Assembly: GCF_042646065.1 (NCBI RefSeq)
Contig: NZ_JBHRTA010000059.1
Span: 1-64,000, forward strand
Reading direction: 5' to 3'
DNA from: Parapedobacter deserti
GTDB taxonomy: Bacteria; Bacteroidota; Bacteroidia; Sphingobacteriales; Sphingobacteriaceae
Length of the DNA stretch: 64,000 nt
A model generated the notes under the pieces. It searched no databases, was not told the DNA's origin, and saw only the letters and a program-made list of their open reading frames with translations. Shown here one piece after another: positions 53,442 to 60,751 of this stretch. Within the stretch, counting starts at the first letter, position 1; each line of letters begins with the position of its first letter. The position numbers and the translations under genes are program-made.

Positions 53442-54623
53442 CTAATTGGCGGCATGCGGCATGATCACTGCCCGGATACAGCCATCCTTCCGGCCATTGA
53501 ACAGCTCATATGCTTCGGGCGCCTTATCCAATGGCACGGGGTGGGTGAGCATAAATGCAGGGTCGATCTTCCCCTCGCGGATCAGTTCGAAGAGTCTCGG
53601 GACGTAGCGCTGCCCATGCATCTGTCCACCCCGCATGGTAAGCGCTTTATTGAGGAAAAGTCCCATGGGTATCTTATCGGCAAATCCGGCGTACACCCCC
53701 ACCACGGATACGGTACCGCCTTTCCTGCACGCGGCGATCGCCTGGCGGAGTACCGCAGGGCGGTCTGTCTCCAGCTTGGACAGTTGTTTGACACGGTCGT
53801 AGTAGTGTTCCAAACCGGTACTGTTCGCTTCCATTCCCACGGCATCGATACAGCAATCGGGCCCACGCCCACCGGTTGATTCCTTGAGCACCTCCAGCAC
53901 ATCAGCATCTTTGAAGTTGATCACTTCGGCGCGGCTGTGCGTAGCTGCGGCGGCCAACCTGTAATCCACGCTGTCAATCGCGATGACCCGCTCGGCGCCC
54001 ATCTGATAAGCGCACTGTATGGCCATCTGGCCCACACCGCCCGCGCCCCACACGGCTACCACATCACCGGGTTTCACTCCAGCCATCTCCGCTGCCATAT
54101 ATCCGGTGGGTACGCCGTCAGACACAAACACCGCCTTCTCGTCCGGAATGTCCTCAGGTATTTTGAACGCCCCATGATCTGCAAAGGGCACCCTGATGTA
54201 CTCGGCATGGCTGCCGGCGTAACCGCCGAAGAGGTGCGAATAGCCGAAAATGCCTGCCGTCGGATACTGAAAAACTTTTTTCTGCATCACCCCGTTGGGA
54301 TTTGAATTGTCACACAGCGACCATAGCTCGTCCTTGCAGTAGCTGCATTCCCCGCAGCCGATGATCGACACCACCACTACCCGGTCGCCGACGGCCAATT
54401 GGTGCACCTCCTTACCGATTTCGACTACTTCCCCTACAAACTCATGGCCCAGGATGTCGCCGGCTTGCATCGACGGGATAAATCCGTTTATCAGGTGGAG
54501 ATCCGAACCACACGCCGAGCTCATCGTCACCTTGACGATCGCATCGCGCGGATTCAGAATTCTCGGGTCATCTACCCGTTCTACGTTCAGGTCTCTAACC
54601 CCATTCCAACATAATGCTTTCAT
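53442..54623 (-). CDS. Zinc-dependent alcohol dehydrogenase
   Basis: A 393-residue medium-chain dehydrogenase. Catalytic zinc ligands: Cys38 (ACGSDLH), His60 and Glu61 (GHEF). Structural zinc: Cys90, Cys93, Cys96 and Cys104. The Rossmann turn VWGAGGVGQ is near residue 190, and the VIAIDSVDYR strand binds the cofactor ribose. The long loop and length resemble glutathione-independent formaldehyde dehydrogenases. The substrate is not known. It is last of a three-gene minus-strand operon (DUF4142, SRPBCC, this gene) with a 14-base gap upstream. Similar dehydrogenases occur with the same small stress genes in other bacteria. Confidence 0.88.
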   Translation of the reverse strand: MKALCWNGVRDLNVERVDDPRILNPRDAIVKVTMSSACGSDLHLINGFIPSMQAGDILGHEFVGEVVEIGKEVHQLAVGDRVVVVSIIGCGECSYCKDELWSLCDNSNPNGVMQKKVFQYPTAGIFGYSHLFGGYAGSHAEYIRVPFADHGAFKIPEDIPDEKAVFVSDGVPTGYMAAEMAGVKPGDVVAVWGAGGVGQMAIQCAYQMGAERVIAIDSVDYRLAAAATHSRAEVINFKDADVLEVLKESTGGRGPDCCIDAVGMEANSTGLEHYYDRVKQLSKLETDRPAVLRQAIAACRKGGTVSVVGVYAGFADKIPMGLFLNKALTMRGGQMHGQRYVPRLFELIREGKIDPAFMLTHPVPLDKAPEAYELFNGRKDGCIRAVIMPHAAN

Positions 54624-54637
54624 CCGTAATACATCAA

Positions 54638-55339
54638 TTAAATCAGTTTCAGCTTACCTTTTCGTTTTCCGGAGGGCTGGCCATCTGTGGTCGGTACTTC
54701 ACCTGCTTCCATTACCCGCTTAAAATTGAAGATTTCATTTTCAACGACGCCCTTAAAAAACGGATTCAGCAGTTTTGCGGTTACCGTGCCGGGGCCGCCG
54801 GCTGGCGGATGGTAACTGAAGACCACCCGTACCTCCGTCCCTTGCCTCGGTGCGTCAAAAAACTCCACTTTACCGGCGTTTCTCAGATCAGCGCCGTTGA
54901 TCGATTGCCACCCGATCAGTTCGTTGGGCACATCCTTCACGATCTCGGCGTCCCACTCGATGCTGCCGCCCGTCCCGGGTATTTCCGCGATCCAGTGCGA
55001 TTTTTTGGCGTCCATCACTCGTACCTCCCGCAGGTGGGACATAAATGAAGGCAGCTTATCGAGTGCCCGCCAAAATTGGTACACCGCTTCCCTTGGCCTG
55101 TTTACGGTCATTACGGCCTTGATATTGATCGCCGGATTATGGATGTCCTTTTTGCCGATTGACCGGCTGATCGGGCAGTACCCGATGCCGCCACGGACAA
55201 GCAGGTAACCACTTGCAACCAGCGCCGGCACGGACTGGTAGCTTAAGTGCTTCATGCCCCGGGATAGCAAATATGCACCCAGTGCCACAGAAGCAACCCG
55301 CTCAGCCGTGCCGACGTTTTTAGTGATTTTCTCGCTCAT
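54638..55339 (-). CDS. DUF2892 membrane domain fused to SRPBCC lipid-binding-like domain
   Basis: A 233-residue two-part protein. Residues about 1-60 match DUF2892 (YgaP-like) with NVGTAERVASVALGAYLL and GYLLVRGGIGYCPI (two membrane segments). From about 70 to 215 is an SRPBCC/polyketide-cyclase-like fold: MTVNRPREAVYQFWRALDKLPSFM, SHWIAEIPGTGG and WQSINGADLRNAGKV. The tail is Lys-rich. These fusions are known but lack a function; ligand binding near the membrane is likely. It lies between the DUF4142 gene (12 bases) and the dehydrogenase (14 bases). Confidence 0.85.
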   Translation of the reverse strand: MSEKITKNVGTAERVASVALGAYLLSRGMKHLSYQSVPALVASGYLLVRGGIGYCPISRSIGKKDIHNPAINIKAVMTVNRPREAVYQFWRALDKLPSFMSHLREVRVMDAKKSHWIAEIPGTGGSIEWDAEIVKDVPNELIGWQSINGADLRNAGKVEFFDAPRQGTEVRVVFSYHPPAGGPGTVTAKLLNPFFKGVVENEIFNFKRVMEAGEVPTTDGQPSGKRKGKLKLI

Positions 55340-55351
55340 GTTTATCCATTT

Positions 55352-55876
55352 TTACGGATTGATCTGTGCGTCCAGTGCGCGGGCATCCCGCAGGTGGTCA
55401 CGCAACGCAGGCAATTTCCCTGCTGCCCACTCCCTCAGGTCGGCATCCAGCACACCGTTGGGTCCTGATGCACGCTCAAACAGCGACACCGCTTCCTCAT
55501 GTGAGATCACCATCATCCGAGCGAACTCCCGGTCAAACGGCGCGCCTTCGAGCACCATCAGCTCATCCAGACGTTCTTGTTCCTTTGCCATCAGGTTATC
55601 CGGCACGTTCCATCCCTTGGTTGTAGCCAGGGCGGCCAGTTCGATACCTGCCTGTCCATGGTCCATCACCATATGATTTCCGTAATCGATTACCCGATCA
55701 TCAGCTCCCTGATCCTGGGCAAGCTCGCCGGCTTCAATCTCGAAGCGGTTACTACTCGCCGCCATGGTTACGAACTCCTGGTTCTGCATCCGTTCCATGT
55801 CGTCATCGTCATCCTTACAGGCGCCCGCTACTACGATGCAGGGCAGCACTAACCATAATAAATTCGTCTTTTTCAT
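55352..55876 (-). CDS. DUF4142 lipoprotein
   Basis: A 174-residue lipoprotein: lipobox VAGAC (Cys20) followed by an Asp run. DUF4142 (about 32-168) is a ferritin-like helical bundle with FVTMAASSNRFEIEAGELA, YGNHMVMDHGQAG and the HEEAVSLFERASG segment. Metal-binding residues of ferritins are not all evident; the His pairs may bind metal. Envelope-located. It is first of the three-gene operon. A TATATTTG box at about 55886 is on the opposite strand and not its promoter. Confidence 0.88.
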   Translation of the reverse strand: MKKTNLLWLVLPCIVVAGACKDDDDDMERMQNQEFVTMAASSNRFEIEAGELAQDQGADDRVIDYGNHMVMDHGQAGIELAALATTKGWNVPDNLMAKEQERLDELMVLEGAPFDREFARMMVISHEEAVSLFERASGPNGVLDADLREWAAGKLPALRDHLRDARALDAQINP

Positions 55877-56158
55877 GATAATCCTATATTTGTTCTCGTT
55901 TACAGGCTACATCATACTAAGTCTATTCCAAACCCGAATTTCCCGCTCTTTACCGCAAATGTTGCGCTCGTCGGCCCCATTACCGCAATGCAGTGTAAAC
56001 CGTTGCGGAGTCAGCATCGTTAAAACCGAACAACTGGTTGGCGATTTAGGACACTACCGTTTCTGGCAGGCCCGTTTAGGCCCTTTCACGGTTTGGCCTG
56101 AATTTTTCGATACAGTCAGCGTGTTAGAAACGAATTAGGTAACCAAAAATTAAAACTT

Positions 56159-56551
56159 ATGAGATTTATTAGTCGAAAATTCCATGCTGTATTGGATTAT
56201 ATAGTAGGGATACTACTTATCGCAGCCCCCTGGCTGCTCGGGTTTGCAGATGTCGAGCCAGCCATGTGGGTTCCGGTCATCATCGGTATCGCCATTATCG
56301 GGATGTCGATCTTTACAGACTATGAAGGCGGAGCCGTAAAAGCCATTCCGATGGGCGCCCACCTGACGATGGACGTCATTGCCGGTTTGATACTGGCCGC
56401 GTCGCCCTGGCTGTTCGGATTTGCTGACCAAGTGTTCTGGCCGCACCTGATCGTGGGGATTCTGGAGGTCGGTGCCGGATTGTTTACCGTTTCTGCCTCG
56501 CAGCATTCGCGGACAAACAACCACCGGAGCGAACTGCGCGGTGCCCACTAA
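56159..56551 (+). CDS. SPW-repeat membrane protein (second copy)
   Basis: 130 residues, four hydrophobic helices, repeat motifs APWLLGF (about 23-29; Ser replaced by Ala) and ASPWLFGF (about 81-88). It is a close paralog of the copy at 46355. The tail is polar (QHSRTNNHRSELRGAH). The 280 bases upstream, divergent to the DUF4142 gene, contain no other gene. AAAACTT directly before the ATG is a weak ribosome-binding site. A strong terminator follows, so it is a single-gene unit. Confidence 0.88.
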   Translation: MRFISRKFHAVLDYIVGILLIAAPWLLGFADVEPAMWVPVIIGIAIIGMSIFTDYEGGAVKAIPMGAHLTMDVIAGLILAASPWLFGFADQVFWPHLIVGILEVGAGLFTVSASQHSRTNNHRSELRGAH

Positions 56552-56577
56552 TTTATCCCACGCCACCGCCGCTTACG

Positions 56578-56613
56578 CCTAAAAGCACATCAGTGTGCTT
56601 TTAGGTGTTTTTT
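56578..56613 (+). terminator. Strong intrinsic terminator after the SPW gene
   Basis: CCTAAAAGCACA (56578-56589) pairs perfectly with TGTGCTTTTAGG (56594-56605) across a 4-base loop, followed by TGTTTTTTT. It ends the SPW transcript about 27 bases after its stop. Confidence 0.88.
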
Positions 56614-56632
56614 TCATCCCGTCCAATAAATT

Positions 56633-56896
56633 ATGTCGAAGATGACCAACTTAGGCAATGACATCATAACCATCCTGAACAAGCGCTATGCACCAAATAC
56701 CATGGTCGAAACAAGCTATAAGAACCTCGATCTCGCCTTCAAAACCGACGATCAGGGCGTTCCGATATTGCTGTTTATTGGAAAAAAAGACGAACAGGGG
56801 CATATCAAAGGCGAGCGGTACGCCAGGCGTCTGAAAAAATCAGGAGACGGCACACTACTGAAAGACCATTGGGACCATAAGGGGAAAGCAACGTGA
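56633..56896 (+). CDS. Small hypothetical protein
   Basis: 87 residues: an N-terminal amphipathic part (MTNLGNDIITILNKRYAP), a short beta-like segment (GVPILLFIGKKDEQG) and a strongly basic end (RYARRLKKSG ... DHWDHKGKAT). I do not recognise the family. No signal peptide, so it is cytoplasmic. It follows the terminator by 19 bases and is 22 bases before the lipoprotein gene, so these two may be one transcript. Confidence 0.65.
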   Translation: MSKMTNLGNDIITILNKRYAPNTMVETSYKNLDLAFKTDDQGVPILLFIGKKDEQGHIKGERYARRLKKSGDGTLLKDHWDHKGKAT

Positions 56897-56918
56897 TAAC
56901 GATTAAAAAAATAAAGAC

Positions 56919-57590
56919 ATGAAAGCACAGACATCAGGAAGAGCCTTATCAGTTATAGTTTTATGCATGCTGATAGTTGCCTGCGGCACAACCACCCGCA
57001 TCACCGGATCATGGAAAGATCCAGCTGTCGATGCCAGTACAGGCGAAAGCAAGCGTGTGTTGGTGACGGCGTTGAGCCGCAACATTGAAGTACGCACGAA
57101 GCTGGAAGACGCCCTCGCCGCAAAAGCTGCCGAGCTAGGTATCAGCGCAGTAAAGAGTTCGGATATTTTTTCACCCGACTTCTTCCATGAAATCCCGCCG
57201 CGGGACGAACTGTTTGACAGAATACGGCAAACCGGCGTGGATGCCATCCTGACGGTTTCTCTCATTGATACCGAAAGCGAAACCCGGCACGTCCGTGGCA
57301 CGGCCCGATACGCGCCGTTCCCCATGTACAATTGGTACGGCGGCTTTTATTCGTACTTCAACTATTGGCACCCCATCATGTTCGATCCGGGGTATTATGT
57401 CACAGATAAAACTTATTTTCTGGAAACCAACCTTTATGATGCAGATACTGACCGGCTGATCTGGTCAGCGCAGTCCGAAACCGTCAATCCGGCAAGCATA
57501 GATGCCTTTGCCCGGGAATATCCGGAGGTATTGTTGGAACGGATGGTCAAGGACGGGTTGCTGCTTCAGCAACCGACAAGCGGAAACTAA
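56919..57590 (+). CDS. DUF4136-like lipoprotein
   Basis: A 223-residue lipoprotein with Cys22 in LIVACG. TTTRITGSWKDPA follows, then an alpha/beta domain: KRVLVTALSRNIEVRTKLEDALAAKAAELG resembles DUF4136-type envelope lipoproteins by pattern, not by search. Middle YNWYGGFYSYFNYWHP is Tyr/Trp-rich, and DRLIWSAQSETVNP closes the fold. Function unknown. It would face the periplasm. Confidence 0.7.
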   Translation: MKAQTSGRALSVIVLCMLIVACGTTTRITGSWKDPAVDASTGESKRVLVTALSRNIEVRTKLEDALAAKAAELGISAVKSSDIFSPDFFHEIPPRDELFDRIRQTGVDAILTVSLIDTESETRHVRGTARYAPFPMYNWYGGFYSYFNYWHPIMFDPGYYVTDKTYFLETNLYDADTDRLIWSAQSETVNPASIDAFAREYPEVLLERMVKDGLLLQQPTSGN

Positions 57591-57623
57591 CACCGGCGGC
57601 CAATGAGTTAGTTGGTACCGGCC

Positions 57624-57663
57624 AAAAAAAACTGCCCTGCCGATTGTGATCCGGGCAGGGCAG
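57624..57663 (-). terminator. Intrinsic terminator of the manganese catalase gene
   Basis: CTGCCCTGCC (57632-57641) pairs with GGCAGGGCAG (57654-57663) across a 12-base loop. On the minus strand the stem is followed by eight T (complement of 57624-57631). It stands about 40 bases past the catalase stop. Confidence 0.85.
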
Positions 57664-57700
57664 GAATTGTTTGCTCTTACAAATTTATTATATTTTCTTA

Positions 57701-58546
57701 CTACATCTTCATCTTCGGGTCAAGCTGCTCTTTCTGCGCATACCCCTCTTTTACCGGCGGTGCCAACACGGGTTCCTGCCCCATCGCCCGGAGATGTTCA
57801 AATGTAAACTGCCCTTTACCGTCGATTGAGGGACCGGTGCTCCACCTTGCGTTCGGGTTTCCGGGTCTTTCAATGTTCGTCGAGATAAACGAATAGTTAA
57901 CTTCCTGATTTTCCAGTTCCTGCGGGAAACTGTTGGGTATTGGATGTACACCTTCCACGCCGCCAAGCTCTTCCAATACGGCCAGCCACTGATTTTGATG
58001 CATGGCATCCCTTGCGATCAGGAAGGCCAGCATATCTTTCATTCCGGGGTCGGTGGTAGACTGCCACAACCGGGTAGCCAACGTGCGGCCTGTAGCTTCA
58101 GCCATTACATTGGCATACATGTCTGCAGCAAGGTTGCCGCTCGCCACGATCCATGACCCGTTGAACGGCACCCCATTCGCGTCAGTCGCCATCGCCGCAA
58201 GCCCGGCCGACAGGTAGTGTCTGGGGTCCATGCCGCCCATAATCTGCTCGACGATCGGATTTTCCGATACCATCTTATCGATGACATCGCCCTTGGCACC
58301 TTCCAGGTTGAGCGCGACGGCTGTGCACAGCATTTCGATGTGCGAGATCTCCTCCGTTCCGGTCTCCAGCAACATATCCCTGTACTTGCTCGGGCCGCGG
58401 TTGCCCCATGCCTGAAACAGGTATTGCAGACTCACCCGCATTTCCCCTTCGATCCCCCCGATGGCCTGTTGCAAAAGCCGGGCGAATTGCGGGTCGGGTT
58501 TCTCTACACGTACCTGGTACTGCAATTTTTTTTCGTGATAAAACAT
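57701..58546 (-). CDS. Manganese catalase
   Basis: A 281-residue di-manganese catalase that turns hydrogen peroxide into water and oxygen without heme. Ligands are seen in order: Glu of GEMRVSLQYL, Glu and His of GTEEISHIEML, Glu of MAEATGR and His of DAMHQNQWLAVL. MFYHEKKLQYQVRVEKPDP is the usual start. The C-terminal part is Pro-rich. Cytoplasmic. It forms a single-gene unit. Bacillus homologs are spore-coat or stress proteins. About 235 bases to the next gene upstream contain a small hairpin at 58696-58712 but no gene. Confidence 0.93.
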   Translation of the reverse strand: MFYHEKKLQYQVRVEKPDPQFARLLQQAIGGIEGEMRVSLQYLFQAWGNRGPSKYRDMLLETGTEEISHIEMLCTAVALNLEGAKGDVIDKMVSENPIVEQIMGGMDPRHYLSAGLAAMATDANGVPFNGSWIVASGNLAADMYANVMAEATGRTLATRLWQSTTDPGMKDMLAFLIARDAMHQNQWLAVLEELGGVEGVHPIPNSFPQELENQEVNYSFISTNIERPGNPNARWSTGPSIDGKGQFTFEHLRAMGQEPVLAPPVKEGYAQKEQLDPKMKM

Positions 58547-58781
58547 AACTACTTCGTTAACGGTGAAACTTATTGATGTATAACTCCGAGCTTGTTTTCA
58601 CAACCACTATTCCACAAAGCCGTATGCCTGTAAGATAGCGCGACAATAAGCATCAAACGCCATAAGGTTGCCCATACGCACTGAGACGCAGCACGCAGCG
58701 CCGAAAGCGCTGTACTGAAAACAGCATACCTTGTTCAGAATACAAGATAGTGCGGCAAATAGACCCTACACTGCATCGGCG

Positions 58782-59162
58782 TTAACGGTCAGCTTCCAGC
58801 GGCATCGACACCCATTCTTTGGCGGATTGGAAATCATCTAGCGCGTAGCACCGGATTTCGCCGTGAACAAGTGGGCTCAGCGCTTTGTATGCGGTCCTGA
58901 GCCAACGCTGGTCGGAGACGATAGCCATGCGGTTCCATCTGCTGAAGTGTTTAAAGCTGATTTTCAGGTAATCCAGGAACGCCGCCAGGCTGTAATTCTC
59001 CATTCCGGTCTCCATCAGAATGACAAAATTGATATTACCGTAGCGGGCGGCAACCTCATCCACCCGCGCCATCACCACGTTTTCGTATTCCGCTTTCTTC
59101 ACCTCACCGGCTGCGCGGTAAGCCACCACGTGGTCAGGGAAATCGGTCATCAGTGTTACCAT
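58782..59162 (-). CDS. SpoIIAA-like (STAS-fold) protein
   Basis: A 126-residue alpha/beta protein of the SpoIIAA-like family (DUF3478). MTDFPDHVVAYRAAGEVKKAEYENVVMARVDE begins it; INFVILME is a core strand, then LKISFKHFSRWNRMAIVSDQRW and a C-terminal strand-helix pair. The family fold resembles anti-sigma antagonists, but the phosphorylated Ser is missing and members likely bind lipids or act in stress. The frame upstream to 59225 lacks similarity; the start at 59162 (or a second Met four codons later) is used. Confidence 0.83.
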   Translation of the reverse strand: MVTLMTDFPDHVVAYRAAGEVKKAEYENVVMARVDEVAARYGNINFVILMETGMENYSLAAFLDYLKISFKHFSRWNRMAIVSDQRWLRTAYKALSPLVHGEIRCYALDDFQSAKEWVSMPLEADR

Positions 59163-59267
59163 AGTACATCGTTGTTTTACCCAATAGGGTAGACAATTCC
59201 GTACCATTCTTGGGCCGTCGGCCATTTAATGGCATGACAATGGCAATTATGCAGGAAAAGACGCAGT

Positions 59268-59747
59268 ATGAACGATCGGGATTTGGCGCGCGCCACAGCT
59301 GCCGGCATCATGGGCACTAGTACGATGACCTTTTTCAGTTACTTGGCTTCCAGTGCTGTCGGGGACAATTTCAGGGAGCCTGTACTGCTCGATGGTTTAA
59401 TACGCGGCACCCTGCTGCCCGCGCGGAGCCGTATCGCCCGACCGGCGGGTTGGGCCTTGCACTACGCGATGGGGTGTTCGCTGGCTAACCTGTTCCATTA
59501 TAGCTGGAAGCGCAGCCATACCAAGCCCACGCTGTTACGCGCATTGCTGTACGGCGGTTGCAGCGGCCTTGCGGCCATCGCTTGGTGGCACACCGCCTTC
59601 CGGCTGCACCCCAACCCACCGCACGTCCGGATGCCTTTTTACATCCAATTAGTTGCCGCCCATCTGATTTACAGCATGTCGGTGGCACGGGTATGCTCAG
59701 CAAGTGTCCAGTCCTCCATAAAAACACGTCGTCATGAAAAGAAGTAA
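59268..59747 (+). CDS. Hypothetical membrane protein
   Basis: 159 residues with about three to four hydrophobic segments (about 8-30, 62-80, 91-108 and 125-145). MNDRDLARATAAGIMGTSTMTFFSYLAS shows a Gly/Thr-rich first helix; RPAGWALHYAMGCSLANLFHYSW is the second. It resembles YagU/DUF1440-type inner-membrane proteins in outline, which is unproven. The end is basic. Its stop overlaps the SDR start by 14 bases, so both are one operon. Confidence 0.7.
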   Translation: MNDRDLARATAAGIMGTSTMTFFSYLASSAVGDNFREPVLLDGLIRGTLLPARSRIARPAGWALHYAMGCSLANLFHYSWKRSHTKPTLLRALLYGGCSGLAAIAWWHTAFRLHPNPPHVRMPFYIQLVAAHLIYSMSVARVCSASVQSSIKTRRHEKK

Positions 59748-60740
59748 GCTGTTAATCTACACCATCGCTTTGCTGTCGCTCACCTCTTGCGGCACTGCTA
59801 AACTGGGTCCATCCGGCCAAAACATGGCAAGACTTTCGTCATCATCGGCGCCTCCAGCGGCTTCGGCCGCGGCGTTGCCGAGCAACTCGGGGAATATCAG
59901 GCCAACGTGGTGCTTGCCGCACGCAGGAGTGAATTACTTGAAGAGATAGCCGGACGGATAGAAGCCGCTGGTGGAATCGCGCTGGTGGTGCCGATGGACA
60001 TCAGCAATCCTGAGGATGTAGAGCGCGTCACCAAAGCGGCGGTATCCCGGTATGGCAACGTTGATGTATGGATAAACATGGCCGGCGTAGGCGCGATAGG
60101 CCGCTTCTGGGACATCCCGCTCGAGGATCAAGCGCGGCTGGTGGATGTCAACCTCAAGGGATTAATCTATGGTAGCCATGCAGCGATAACCTTATTCCGT
60201 AAACAAGGGCATGGCACACTGATCAATATGGGATCTGTGGAAAGCGACAGCCCCATTGCCTATCATGCGGCCTACGCGGCCACCAAAGCGGGTGTGCTGA
60301 ACCTTGGCCAGGCCATCAATCAGGAGCTCCGGCTCAATGGCCACAAAAACATAAAAGTGGTAACAATAAAGCCTTGGGCCACAGACACCCCATTCTGGCG
60401 GCACGCCGCAAACTACAGCGGCGGCACACCCCGTATGGCGGCGATGGATCCGCCTGAAAAAGTAGTCAACGCCGTCATTCGCCGTTCCCTCCGACCACGG
60501 AAACAAGCCGCTGTGGGCGGCAAGGCCAAAGCAGCCGTTTTTTTCCACCGCTTATTCCCGCACTTTACCGAGCGGTTGTCGGCGAATATTGCGCACAAGT
60601 ACCAAATCGAAAACGCCCCTCCGGCACCCTCAACATCGGGCAGTGTCCATGATGCAATGGAGGGCGGGACAGGCGTCGACGACGGCGTCCGGGAGCGGAT
60701 GAAGAAGGAAAAGAAACAGCGCCGCAAGCAAACGCGATAG
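59734..60740 (+). pseudogene. Lipoprotein-tagged short-chain dehydrogenase, frameshifted
   Basis: Two frames together give about 335 codons of a known Bacteroidota type: an SDR with a lipoprotein signal. The first frame (59734-59825) has lipobox SLTSC (Cys19) and TAKLGPSGQNM. It then shifts: from 59826 another frame encodes GKTFVIIGASSGFGRG, the cofactor loop, and continues to 60740 with NMAGVGAIG, catalytic Ser (GSVES) and YAATK, and HAANYSGGTPRMA. One base is missing (or two are extra) at 59823-59826. Without correction, translation ends at 59949. Either a recent inactivation or a sequencing error. The C-terminus is Lys/Arg-rich. It probably acts at the envelope on an unknown alcohol or ketone. 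Confidence 0.8.
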
Positions 60741-60751
60741 CGGCGCTCATG

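Noticed and set aside
56067..56100. CAGGCC/GGCCTG stem upstream of the second SPW gene
   Set aside because: Large loop, no gene ends upstream on this strand, so no terminator role is supported.
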